A stretch of 25,783 nt of DNA from CAWUJT01 sp963922715 (GCA_963922715.1 CAWUJT010000020.1:1-25783), one strand, 5' to 3'; shown: positions 15,263-23,123, counted from the first letter of the stretch. The notes: generated from the letters alone by a model not told the origin. Numbers and translations: made by a program.

Positions 15263-16642
15263 TTAACAGAACACACGTGTCAGCGCTGTGTCGACCGCGG
15301 CGGTGATTGCATCGATATCCTCGGCCGTTGCGATCAGGGCGGGAGAGAAACAAAGCGTGTTGTTTCGACCCGGGACAGAGCGGTTTGTCGCCCCGATGAT
15401 CACGCCCTGCGCCATACAATCGGCCACCACGGCCTGCACCTTCGCCTCAGCCGCAGGCTGTTTGGTTTGGCGATCCGCGACAAGCTCCGCCCCGCAAAAA
15501 AGCCCTTTGCCCCGCACATCCCCAATCACGCGGTGTTTTTCTTGCAGCACTCTGAGGTTGTTTTGCAACCGCTCCCCCATGGTCCGCGTGTTGTCCAAAA
15601 GCCCCTCGCGTTCGATGATGTCCATATTTTTGAGCGCCGCGGCGGGTCCCGCCGTGCAGCCGCCGAAGGTGGAGATGTCACGGAAGAAATGCAACGGGTC
15701 ATCGGGCGCATCCTTGAACATATCAAAAACCGTTTCGGTCGTGGCAGTGCAGGAGATCGCTGCATAACCAGAGGCCACACCTTTGGCCATGGTCACGAAA
15801 TCGGGCTTGACGCCGTAATGCTGATACCCAAACCAAGTGCCGGTCCGGCCAACCCCACAGACGACTTCGTCAATATGCAACAAGATGTCATATTTTTTGC
15901 AAATCTCCTGCACCCGCGCCCAATAGCCCTGGGGCGGGGTGATGACACCGCCGCCTGCGGTGATCGGTTCTAGGCACAACAGGCCTATGGTGTCGGGGCC
16001 TTCGCGCAAGACCACCTCTTCAATCGCATCGGCTGCGGCAACGCCAAAATCATCCGCATCGCCAAAGGTGTGTTCATGGCGTCGATAGTCTAGGCAATGC
16101 GGCACACGTACAAAGCCCGGCGTATAGGGGCCATAGTGGGCATTGCGTTGGTCCTGCCCGCCGGCGGAGAGGTTGGTGATGGTGGTGCCGTGGTAATCGC
16201 GATCCCTGTAAAGCACTTTATATTTCCGCCCGCCGTGGTGACGCGCGGAAATCTGCCGCACCATCTTGAAGACCTTCTCATTCGCCTCAGAGCCGGAATT
16301 GCCGTAATACAACCGCGTCAACCCGGGCATCTTTTGCAGCAGGCGTTCTGCAAATTGCGCGCCGGGGATGGATCCGGCCGTATTGGCAAAATAGTTCATC
16401 TTGACCAGTTGATCTCGGACCGCATCGGCAATCTCAACCCGGCCATAGCCGACGTTGACCGTCCACACCCCGCCCGAGACAGCATCAAGATGTTCTTTGC
16501 CGTTTTGATCCCACACCCGCATCCCCCGGCCTTCCACAATGATGCGCGGATCGGAGGTCTCCAGTGGTTTATGGGGCAGGAGATGATGCCAGATGTGCGT
16601 CCGATCTGCCTCTATCACGGCGCTTAAATCATTCGTGTGCAT
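15263..16642 (-). CDS. tpa: Taurine:pyruvate aminotransferase
   Basis: Tpa transfers the amino group of taurine to pyruvate, giving sulfoacetaldehyde and alanine. The 459 residues are a class III PLP aminotransferase: GNSGSEANEKV at 114-124, DYHGTTITNLSAGG at 149-162, the PLP-pyridine aspartate D258 in HIDEVVCGVGRTG, and the Schiff-base lysine K287 in VTMAKGVASGY. Class III enzymes vary in substrate; divergent tauABC next door is the main reason for the taurine call, and omega-amino acid:pyruvate activity is the alternative. The start chosen is ATG at 16640-16642, with AAAGGGGG 8 nt upstream; a TTG at 16675 would add 11 residues ahead of that site. The desulfonating enzyme gene xsc is not in the window. 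Confidence 0.9.
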   Translation of the reverse strand: MHTNDLSAVIEADRTHIWHHLLPHKPLETSDPRIIVEGRGMRVWDQNGKEHLDAVSGGVWTVNVGYGRVEIADAVRDQLVKMNYFANTAGSIPGAQFAERLLQKMPGLTRLYYGNSGSEANEKVFKMVRQISARHHGGRKYKVLYRDRDYHGTTITNLSAGGQDQRNAHYGPYTPGFVRVPHCLDYRRHEHTFGDADDFGVAAADAIEEVVLREGPDTIGLLCLEPITAGGGVITPPQGYWARVQEICKKYDILLHIDEVVCGVGRTGTWFGYQHYGVKPDFVTMAKGVASGYAAISCTATTETVFDMFKDAPDDPLHFFRDISTFGGCTAGPAAALKNMDIIEREGLLDNTRTMGERLQNNLRVLQEKHRVIGDVRGKGLFCGAELVADRQTKQPAAEAKVQAVVADCMAQGVIIGATNRSVPGRNNTLCFSPALIATAEDIDAITAAVDTALTRVFC

Positions 16643-16675
16643 CAGATGGCCCCCTTTGGTTTTTCTTTTGATCAA

Positions 16676-16736
16676 TTTACAGTCATTTCGCTTCTGTAAT
16701 GCTGTCAGATTCGACCAACTGTGAAATGTCAGTAAA
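16676..16736. promoter_or_regulatory. Imperfect inverted repeat between tpa and tauA (candidate operator)
   Basis: TTTACAGTCATTTCGC (16676-16691) matches the reverse complement of 16721-16736 (TTTACTGACATTTCAC) at 13 of 16 positions. The arms face each other within the divergent tpa/tauA spacer, starting 34 nt upstream of the tpa ATG and ending about 120 nt before tauA. The position suits a regulator that controls both directions. It does not show the CTGGAC-type repeat I remember for Rhodobacter TauR, and no tauR gene is in the window. Confidence 0.4.
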
Positions 16737-16858
16737 CGACATCAAGCTGCCCAAGAAAAGGGGTTGCGCTTTGGGGGCAAGACTTTTTAGGGTCAGTTGC
16801 AGACGCGTCCGCGCGTTATATGAATTTGACCATTCAAGGCCAATAGGGAGATAACGAC

Positions 16859-17854
16859 ATGACATTCAAAACCAAACTGATGGGAACAGCCGTTGCGCTC
16901 AGCCTCACCGCAGGTGCCGCGCAAGCCGCCGATCTGACCGTCGGATATTTCTTGGAATGGCCGATGCCGTTTCAATTCGCCAAGGCCACAGGCCTTTATG
17001 AAGAGCTGATGGATGTGGAGATCGACTGGGTGGCGTTTGATACCGGCACAGCGATGTCTGCGGCCATGGCTTCGGGCGATGTGCAGATTTCTGTCAGCCA
17101 GGGCGTGCCACCATTCGTTGTGGCCACCTCTGCCGGACAGGATATCAAGACAGTCGATGTCGCCGTCAGCTATTCTGAGAATGACAATTGTGTTGTCGCC
17201 TCTGCGCTTGAGATCGACAAAATGAATGCGGGTGAGTTGGAAGGCAAGAAGGTGGGCGTGCCGATTGGAACGGCGGCACATTATGGTTTTCTGAGCCAGA
17301 TGGCGCATTTTGACGTGGACATCAGCACAATGGAGATTGTGGACATGGCGCCTGCCGAAGGGGCCGCTGCATTTGAGCAAGGGGCGCTTGATATGGTCTG
17401 CGGTTGGGGCGGGGCCCTACGCCGGATGAAGGAATTTGGCAATGTGCTGCTGACAGGGGCCGAGAAAGAAGAACTGGGCATTCTGGTCTTTGACGTCACC
17501 TCTGCGCCGGCTGATTTCGTGGTGGAAGAAAGCGAGATGCTCGCGGAATTCTTGCAAATCACAGCGGCGATGAACACCATGTGGAACTCTGGCGATGCCG
17601 CGACCAAAGCGTTGATGATCCCTGTGATCGCGGCGGATGCAGGCATGGAAGAAGACGCCACGGCAGAAACGATGGCGACATTTGTCTTCCCCGGGGTTGA
17701 AGAACAGCTCGGCGATAAGTGGCTTGGCGGTGGAGCGGCCGACTTCATGCTGGGCGTGGCGGGCGTGTTCGCGGACGCTGGATCAATCCCATCGGCCTTG
17801 CAGACATATGAAGATGCGGTGGACGTTGGGCCGCTGTCTGAGGTTCTTGACTAA
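16859..17854 (+). CDS. tauA: Taurine ABC transporter, periplasmic substrate-binding protein
   Basis: TauA binds taurine in the periplasm and delivers it to TauBC. The 331-residue precursor has a Sec signal peptide ending AGAAQA, with cleavage expected after residue 23, leaving a mature N-terminus ADLTVGYFLEWPMPFQFAKA typical of the SsuA/TauA/NMT1 family. DTGTAMSAAMASGDVQISVSQG near 60-80 is the family's ligand loop region, followed by the VDVAVSYSENDNCVV and GKKVGVPIGTAAHYGF segments. The start is well supported: AGGGAG at 16845-16850 is 8 nt upstream of the ATG. A strong intrinsic terminator follows its stop, separating it from tauBC. Aliphatic sulfonates are possible alternative ligands, but the adjacent tpa favours taurine. 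Confidence 0.93.
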   Translation: MTFKTKLMGTAVALSLTAGAAQAADLTVGYFLEWPMPFQFAKATGLYEELMDVEIDWVAFDTGTAMSAAMASGDVQISVSQGVPPFVVATSAGQDIKTVDVAVSYSENDNCVVASALEIDKMNAGELEGKKVGVPIGTAAHYGFLSQMAHFDVDISTMEIVDMAPAEGAAAFEQGALDMVCGWGGALRRMKEFGNVLLTGAEKEELGILVFDVTSAPADFVVEESEMLAEFLQITAAMNTMWNSGDAATKALMIPVIAADAGMEEDATAETMATFVFPGVEEQLGDKWLGGGAADFMLGVAGVFADAGSIPSALQTYEDAVDVGPLSEVLD

Positions 17855-17869
17855 TAAGAAACCTCCCAG

Positions 17870-17905
17870 CAAGGCGGTGGGGCGTGGCCCATCGCCTTGT
17901 TTTTT
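17870..17905 (+). terminator. Intrinsic terminator between tauA and tauB
   Basis: CAAGGCGGTGGG (17870-17881) pairs with CCCATCGCCTTG (17888-17899) over 12 positions with one G-U wobble and a GCGTGG loop, and is followed by six T residues (17900-17905). This is the clearest terminator in the window. It begins 16 nt after the tauA stop and ends 17 nt before the tauB start, so it should cut transcription partially and give more binding protein than transporter. Confidence 0.85.
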
Positions 17906-17922
17906 GAACAGGGGCCGTTTGT

Positions 17923-18726
17923 ATGTCTGGACTACAGATCAAAAATCTCTCTATGCGGTTTGACCTGCCGAATGGAGGGTATGTACAGGCCTTAAAAGAT
18001 GTGTCTTTGCATCTTAAGCAGGGTGAGCTTCTGAGCGTCCTTGGCCCCTCCGGCTGTGGCAAGACCACGCTTTTGAACATCGTCGGTGGGTTTTTGGCCC
18101 CCACCGAAGGCCGCATCACCCTCAACGGTCACGACGTCATCGGCCCTGATGCTGAACGCGGCATAGTGTTTCAGCAAGGGGCGCTGTTTGAGTGGATGAA
18201 CGTGCGTGATAATGTTGAGTTTGGCCCCCGTATGAAGGGCGTCCATATCGCGGATCGGCGGAAGACATCGGATCACCTTCTTGAGATTACGGGCCTGAAG
18301 GATTTCAAGGACAAAATGGTCTATGAGCTGTCGGGCGGGATGCAACAGCGGGTGGCCTTGGCGCGGTGCTTGGCCAACGACCCGGACGTGATCTTGATGG
18401 ATGAACCGCTGGGCGCGTTGGATGCTTTGACGCGCGAAAAGATGCAGGGCTTGGTTCTCGATCTGTGGAAAGAGACGGGTAAGACGATCATTCTGATCAC
18501 CCATTCGGTTGAAGAAGCCCTGCTGTTGGGGGAACGGCTTTTGGTGATGGCCCCGCGTCCGGGGCGCATTCACAAAGAATACCGCCTGCCTTTTGCGGAA
18601 CAAGGGGTGGGCGCGGATTTGCGCGAGGTCAAAAAATCAGAAGGATTTGCGGACACGCGCGAAGAAATCCTTGGGATGATTTGGGAAATGGAAGAAGAAA
18701 TCATGGGCCGGGCAGAAGGGGCTTGA
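17923..18726 (+). CDS. tauB: Taurine ABC transporter, ATP-binding protein
   Basis: TauB hydrolyses ATP to drive taurine import through TauC. The 267 residues carry all nucleotide-binding motifs: Walker A GPSGCGKT at 41-48, a Q-loop (VFQQGALFEWMNVRDN near 82-97), the LSGGMQQR signature near 137, Walker B VILMDEPLGALDA near 156, and the switch histidine in ILITHSVEEALLL. The W-containing Q-loop and the EEALLLGERLLVMAPRPGRI end match the nitrate/sulfonate/taurine subclass. It starts 17 nt after the tauA terminator, and its stop is 1 nt before the tauC start. Confidence 0.95.
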   Translation: MSGLQIKNLSMRFDLPNGGYVQALKDVSLHLKQGELLSVLGPSGCGKTTLLNIVGGFLAPTEGRITLNGHDVIGPDAERGIVFQQGALFEWMNVRDNVEFGPRMKGVHIADRRKTSDHLLEITGLKDFKDKMVYELSGGMQQRVALARCLANDPDVILMDEPLGALDALTREKMQGLVLDLWKETGKTIILITHSVEEALLLGERLLVMAPRPGRIHKEYRLPFAEQGVGADLREVKKSEGFADTREEILGMIWEMEEEIMGRAEGA

Positions 18727-18727
18727 G

Positions 18728-19987
18728 ATGACGGGTTTGCTGATCCTGGCGGTCTATATTGGCCTTTTTGTTGGGGCGATGCTGGCGGTCAAAGCCTTTC
18801 AGGCGCGCACAAGGCCCAAGGATTATACGTCCCTCAAAACCGTGACCTTCGGGGATGAGAGCGCAGTTGTCCCCAACCGCTGGGCCTCTGTCATTTCTGT
18901 GGTTGTATTGTTTTTGATCTGGGGCGCATTTACGGGCTCTAAGCTCGTGCCCATCCACGTGCCGGGACCTTTTGAAGGGGAGACAAGCTTTACCTATACG
19001 GCTGAAAACGCAGCGGGAGAGCGCGATGATGCAGATGTGCGTATCATTGTGTTTCCCGTGGGGACAGAAGCGGATGCGCCTGCGGTTGATCCAGGTGATG
19101 GGTTTGCCTTGAACGACAGTGATAAGGTTGGCGTTTGGCGCTCCAAACTTGTCCGTGTGCAGCGCAACGACGTAGGCGAGGTAACGATTGTCGCCGTGAA
19201 TGGTACAGAAATTCAGCCTGGGGGTTATGTGCGGGTGGCCGATGGGCGGGTGACGATGACAGACAAAGGGTCGCTGAACTTCGCCCCGTCTACAGGTGTC
19301 CAGATGCAACCACTTTACTTGCCCAGTCCGGAACGTGTTTGGCAAGCGGTGGTCGAGGTGGCGCGTGACGGCTTTCGCAATTTCACACTCTGGGAGCATC
19401 TTGGCTATAGCCTCTTTCGCGTGATTGCGGGTTTTGTGCTTGGGGCGCTGGTCGGTATTCCCTTGGGCTATGCCATGGGGCTTTCGAATTGGTTCCGGGG
19501 CTGGTTTGACCCCATCGTTGAATTTATGCGCCCTGTGCCGCCTTTGGCCTTAATCCCGTTGGTCATCATTTGGTTCGGCATTGATGAGACAGGCAAGATT
19601 GTTCTGCTATTTTTAGCAGCGCTTTGGATCATGGCGATTGGCGCACGGGCCGGGGTCTCGGGGGTTAATATCACCAAGGTTCATGCCGCCTATTCCCTTG
19701 GCGCGTCGAAAGGGCAGATCTTGCGCCACGTGATCATCCCAAATTCATTGCCAGAGATATTTACAGCAGCGCGTGTTGCTATGGGGGTGTGCTGGGGAAC
19801 GGTTGTGGCGGCAGAATTGGTGGCGGCCAACGTGGGGGCGGGAATGATGATTACCGCAGCTGCAAAATTTCAACAGACCTATATCGTCGTAATGGGGATC
19901 ATCTTGATCGGGATCATTGGCTTTGGCATCGATATTCTGATGCGTATGGCCGAAAAGTGGCTCGTACCCTGGAAAGGTCGCAGTTAA
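18728..19987 (+). CDS. tauC: Taurine ABC transporter, permease protein with long N-terminal extension
   Basis: TauC forms the membrane channel. The permease core lies at about 195-419: LPSPERVWQAV, then LGYSLFRVIAGFVLGALVG, several membrane helices, and the EAA loop AAYSLGASKGQILRHVIIPN near 320-339 that contacts TauB. The protein is 419 residues, whereas typical TauC/SsuC permeases are about 250-280. The extra N-terminal part has two hydrophobic helices (about 3-22 and 52-70) and then a hydrophilic stretch of about 125 residues, likely periplasmic, rich in Asp, Val and Gly. It is in frame and continuous with the core, with no sign of a frameshift. An internal start giving only the core cannot be excluded, but the upstream coding sequence looks real and abuts tauB by 1 nt. 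Confidence 0.92.
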   Translation: MTGLLILAVYIGLFVGAMLAVKAFQARTRPKDYTSLKTVTFGDESAVVPNRWASVISVVVLFLIWGAFTGSKLVPIHVPGPFEGETSFTYTAENAAGERDDADVRIIVFPVGTEADAPAVDPGDGFALNDSDKVGVWRSKLVRVQRNDVGEVTIVAVNGTEIQPGGYVRVADGRVTMTDKGSLNFAPSTGVQMQPLYLPSPERVWQAVVEVARDGFRNFTLWEHLGYSLFRVIAGFVLGALVGIPLGYAMGLSNWFRGWFDPIVEFMRPVPPLALIPLVIIWFGIDETGKIVLLFLAALWIMAIGARAGVSGVNITKVHAAYSLGASKGQILRHVIIPNSLPEIFTAARVAMGVCWGTVVAAELVAANVGAGMMITAAAKFQQTYIVVMGIILIGIIGFGIDILMRMAEKWLVPWKGRS

Positions 19988-19997
19988 GCTTCTGTTT

Positions 19998-20429
19998 TCA
20001 TGGCGCGGCGCGAATAAGCTTGCGATCAAAAACACGCAACACGTGGCGTAAATCATGGCCGCGTTTGAGGATACGGCCATCCAGTCCGATGACACTGTAG
20101 GCCCCTTGTCGCTGAGACAGCTTTGGACATTTCTCGATTCTGTAAAGGGGGTGCTCTGCCGTGCGGCGAAACACAGAAAAAACCGCCTTGTCGCTGAGCG
20201 CTGAAATTGCATAGTCCCGCCACTCACCGATGGCGACCATCTGCCCATATAAAGAGATGATCAAAGACAGTTCTTTGCGGTGAAAATGCACAACGGTGGG
20301 TGCGATCCGTGCTAAATTTGTCATCATATGTGGCAGTTTGATGAGAATCCTTCTGCCGTCAACATGTGTCACAAATTTGCCGCGAAAATACCTTTGATCT
20401 TCCCTCATCAAGCCCCAAACGCCGTGCAT
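19998..20429 (-). CDS. DUF2794 family protein
   Basis: The conserved core (about 46-140) matches what I remember of the alphaproteobacterial DUF2794 family, of unknown function: VVHFHRKELSLIISLYGQMV, GEWRDYAISALSDKAVFSVFRR, PLYRIEKCPKLSQRQGAYSVIG, and ILKRGHDLRHVLRVFDRK. It is soluble and basic. Start choice is uncertain: ATG 20429 gives 143 residues, M8 has a GGGG a few nt upstream, and M35/M36 would give the more usual length near 110. The first 35 residues do not look like the family. It is convergent with tauC, with stops 10 nt apart, and follows the DUF882 gene on the same strand after a 216-nt gap. Confidence 0.8.
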   Translation of the reverse strand: MHGVWGLMREDQRYFRGKFVTHVDGRRILIKLPHMMTNLARIAPTVVHFHRKELSLIISLYGQMVAIGEWRDYAISALSDKAVFSVFRRTAEHPLYRIEKCPKLSQRQGAYSVIGLDGRILKRGHDLRHVLRVFDRKLIRAAP

Positions 20430-20645
20430 ATGTGTATGTGTAGAGAGTGAAAACTCAATTCCGGCATGAGCCTTTATCTTGCCCCCACCTCTGGGCTCAT
20501 GTCGGATCTACCGAAATACCGATATGCAAAAATACAACGCTGAAAAAGAGCTTGGCTGATACGTTTTGAAGTTCTTCGGGTGCATACAGCAAAAGGCTTT
20601 GAACTTGATGACGTATGTATGGCGCGATGTGATTAAAGCCTAAGC
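20430..20645. other. Intergenic region with inverted repeat 20465-20501
   Basis: No gene is supported in this 216-nt gap. It holds a perfect 8-bp inverted repeat, CATGAGCC (20465-20472) and GGCTCATG (20494-20501), with a 21-nt loop. On the minus strand the loop is purine-rich and includes a GTGGGGGC run. It would lie in the 5' leader of the DUF2794 mRNA, starting 36 nt upstream of its first ATG. It has no U-run, so it is not an obvious terminator for the DUF882 gene; an RNA element is possible but unproven. Confidence 0.35.
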
Positions 20646-21206
20646 TTAACTTCCCCAAGACCGGACTGACCCACAATCCATATGAACAAAGTTTGAACGA
20701 GAATATCGTCCAACACCGCCCGCACGACAAGACTGGGCTGCGCGTGCAATTTGGTTGACGCTTCGGCTTGATAAACGCAAATCCGCTGCCTGACCTCGCA
20801 TGTGCAAAGAATTCCGGGCTACTCCGCGCGAATTTGATCGCAGCGCAGAGTTTGTTTTCGGAGATCGATATCCAGATAGAAGTAAATAGGGCTCACTCAC
20901 ATCTAACAAATTGTGCACGGCAGCTATGATATCGATTGCTCGTGTATCGATTGTATGCACTTCATTACGACGCCAATCCCGCATATAGAAGTTTATTTCG
21001 CTTAATGCATCCCGTACATATTTACCTTCAATCCAATAAATTATGTCGATGCTTTCACCAGTTCTTGCATTATGAGAAGAAAAACGTCTTATATCTCCTG
21101 CACCTCTCAAAAAACCAGCGGCTTTGGAGTATGTAGGGGCAGATAACACAAATGTTGCTGAAAAGGCGGCAAGAACACCGCGCCGCGTTAATATTTTTTT
21201 AGTCAT
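20646..21206 (-). CDS. Tat-exported M15-like peptidase, DUF882/YcbK family
   Basis: This is a peptidoglycan peptidase-like protein of 186 residues from the chosen ATG (21204-21206). The N-terminus MTKKILTRRGVLAAF has a twin-arginine motif before a hydrophobic stretch, with cleavage likely after SKA near 29, so it should be exported folded. Zinc-ligand motifs of the M15/VanY/MepA fold are present: SLHMRGQAAD (H135, D142) and NFVHMD (H175), with SGYRSPKTN at 111-119 before them. An upstream in-frame start would add 27 residues ahead of the Tat motif and is less likely. It is divergent from an L,D-transpeptidase gene, echoing ycbB-ycbK adjacency in E. coli. Its base composition is AT-richer than its flanks. 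Confidence 0.9.
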   Translation of the reverse strand: MTKKILTRRGVLAAFSATFVLSAPTYSKAAGFLRGAGDIRRFSSHNARTGESIDIIYWIEGKYVRDALSEINFYMRDWRRNEVHTIDTRAIDIIAAVHNLLDVSEPYLLLSGYRSPKTNSALRSNSRGVARNSLHMRGQAADLRLSSRSVNQIARAAQSCRAGGVGRYSRSNFVHMDCGSVRSWGS

Positions 21207-21487
21207 AAATAAGTGCCCGTTTTTTGTGTCACAGACGCTGTTACTATAATTAATCTTCTCATCATGTATCGCATTTTGACCCCTCACATCAATGTGTATT
21301 GCCTTTCAGAGGATATCCTTAGAGTTTTAGGCAATTTTTTGCCAATATAAGGCGTCACAGTCCAAATACATTCTGTAATAGGCATCAATAAAGACATCTT
21401 GTTTCTTAATAATGAATAGAACAATAGTTTGTGTGATGCGATAAATAGAATTAGAATGATCGTACTGATCATGGGGGCACGAGCACA
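21207..21487. other. Divergent AT-rich intergenic region (DUF882 / L,D-transpeptidase)
   Basis: This 281-nt stretch has no supported gene and must hold the promoters of both flanking genes. It contains the 10-bp palindrome AGGATATCCT (21310-21319) and a perfect dyad ATGATC-GTACT-GATCAT (21456-21472) ending 15 nt before the L,D-transpeptidase ATG. A TATAGT-like -10 on the minus strand is visible near 21243-21252, but no matching -35 was found. Confidence 0.4.
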
Positions 21488-23071
21488 ATGCGTATATTTA
21501 CGGTCACACTTGCGATTGTTTTTTCTGTAACCGCGACTGTTGTTTCTGCGGGTGTCGGTCTTATCAATCAATCGATTGCAGAAGCTTCGCTAAATCTGCG
21601 CAATGAAGATATTCTTACCTTTTACCGGCAAAGGGGGTTTGAGCCGGTATGGATCGGTCCTGATGCCTCTGAACGACGGCGCGCCTTGGCTTGGGCAACA
21701 TCGACGGCAGGCGATCACGGACTTCCTGAAAAACGCTATGATCTGAGCGCCATAGAAACAGCCTTTTCAGCGGCGCGTACAAGCGCGGATCTTGGGCGTC
21801 TTGACGTCCAAATGAGTCATATTTTTCTCAACTATGCACGTGATGTGTCCGTTGGGTTTCTGTCACCACGTTCCATCGACGACGGCATGGTGCTGAAAAA
21901 GCCCGCGTTTGATGCGATCTTGGTGTTGAACGGTATTGCAAACCAGGATGATCCTTTTGCATTTGTCCACAGTCTGTGGCCCCAAAACCCAATTTATGAC
22001 GGATTGCTGCGCGAGATGCATCGCTTGGTTGCCGTTCAAGAGCAAGGCGGGTGGGGGCCACCCGTGCGTGCCAGGCGGTTGGAATTTGGTGATCAAGGCC
22101 CGCAAGTTTTGAATTTGAGAAACCGCTTGATCCGTATGGGATACTTATCCCGTACCGCGGCAGCGACATTCGACGAGGACTTGGAAGACGCCGTGCGCGC
22201 GTTCCAGATCGATCAAGGTTATAACCCAGATGGTATTGTGGGGCCCGCGACGCTCAGCTCCATCAATGCAAGTGTTGAAGATCGATTGGGCCAGGTGTTG
22301 GTGGGCCTGGAAAGACAGCGTTGGATGAACAAACCGCTTGAGCCGCGTCACGTGTTCGTGAATCTTGCTGAATTTCGTGCCTACGTCGTGGATCATGGCA
22401 ATGTCACGTTTGAGACAGGTGTGGTGGTTGGCGCAAATGAATATGATCGCAGAACGCCTGAATTTTCTGATGAGATGACGTATATGGTGATCAATCCGAC
22501 CTGGCATGTGCCGCGGTCTATTGCTGTTAAGGAATATTTGCCTGAATTGCAGACAGGTGGGGCAAGGCACTTGCGCTTGTTTAGCGATGGAAAGCAGATT
22601 GATCCTGGGGTGATTGAGCAGATCGATTTCACGCAGTTTGATGAAGAGACGTTTCCATTTGATCTTAAGCAAGCCCCTTCGCGTTCCAATGCTTTGGGCC
22701 TTGTGAAATTCATGTTCCCAAACCGATGGAATATTTACCTTCATGACACGCCACAAAAAAGACTGTTCAATCGGGACATTCGAACATTCTCACATGGTTG
22801 TATCCGTGTGGCCCGTCCGTTTGAGCTTGCTTACCATTTACTCGCCCCTCAAGAAGCTGATCCTGAAGCTGCCTTTAATCGTGTGTTGAGACGGGGAAAA
22901 GAAGAATATGTCTACTTAGAGCAGCCAATCGGTGTTCACCTTGTTTATTGGACAGCTTGGGTGGATGATGTGGGCCGTATACATTTTCGCGAAGATGTTT
23001 ACGGACGAGACGCCAAAATCTTGCGGGCCATGCGTGCGGTTGGGGTTGATATCCCGCAGGTTGCCAGCTGA
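21488..23071 (+). CDS. L,D-transpeptidase, YcbB/LdtD type
   Basis: L,D-transpeptidases cross-link peptidoglycan stem peptides (3-3 links) or attach proteins to them in the periplasm. The 527-residue protein has a signal peptide (about 1-22), a scaffold region (23-190), a peptidoglycan-binding domain at about 197-260 (LEFGDQGPQVLNLRNRL through GIVGPATLSSIN), and a YkuD catalytic domain at about 285-450. The catalytic motif SHGCIRV has C438 and H436, preceded by H419-D420 (YLHDTPQK). The length, domain order and NPTWHVPRSIAVKEYLP insert match YcbB-like enzymes. The ATG at 21488 is preceded by a GGGGG stretch about 10 nt upstream. The end overlaps a 6-bp hairpin, and lpxD follows after 52 nt. 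Confidence 0.95.
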   Translation: MRIFTVTLAIVFSVTATVVSAGVGLINQSIAEASLNLRNEDILTFYRQRGFEPVWIGPDASERRRALAWATSTAGDHGLPEKRYDLSAIETAFSAARTSADLGRLDVQMSHIFLNYARDVSVGFLSPRSIDDGMVLKKPAFDAILVLNGIANQDDPFAFVHSLWPQNPIYDGLLREMHRLVAVQEQGGWGPPVRARRLEFGDQGPQVLNLRNRLIRMGYLSRTAAATFDEDLEDAVRAFQIDQGYNPDGIVGPATLSSINASVEDRLGQVLVGLERQRWMNKPLEPRHVFVNLAEFRAYVVDHGNVTFETGVVVGANEYDRRTPEFSDEMTYMVINPTWHVPRSIAVKEYLPELQTGGARHLRLFSDGKQIDPGVIEQIDFTQFDEETFPFDLKQAPSRSNALGLVKFMFPNRWNIYLHDTPQKRLFNRDIRTFSHGCIRVARPFELAYHLLAPQEADPEAAFNRVLRRGKEEYVYLEQPIGVHLVYWTAWVDDVGRIHFREDVYGRDAKILRAMRAVGVDIPQVAS

Positions 23072-23082
23072 GGTATCTCAGC
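23067..23082 (+). other. Hairpin overlapping the L,D-transpeptidase stop codon
   Basis: GCTGAG-GTAT-CTCAGC is a perfect 6-bp stem with a tetraloop that covers the TGA stop. It is not followed by a T-run, so it is probably an mRNA 3'-end stabiliser or a weak pause rather than a true terminator. It sits 41 nt before lpxD. Confidence 0.3.
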
Positions 23083-23123
23083 CTCTTCATCAGTCTTAAG
23101 ACATAAAAAGAGAAAGACGTGGG

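Noticed and set aside
20497..20730. A 77-codon minus-strand frame overlapping the end of the DUF882 gene
   Set aside because: It overlaps a well-supported gene in another frame, has no recognisable motif, and lacks a ribosome binding site.
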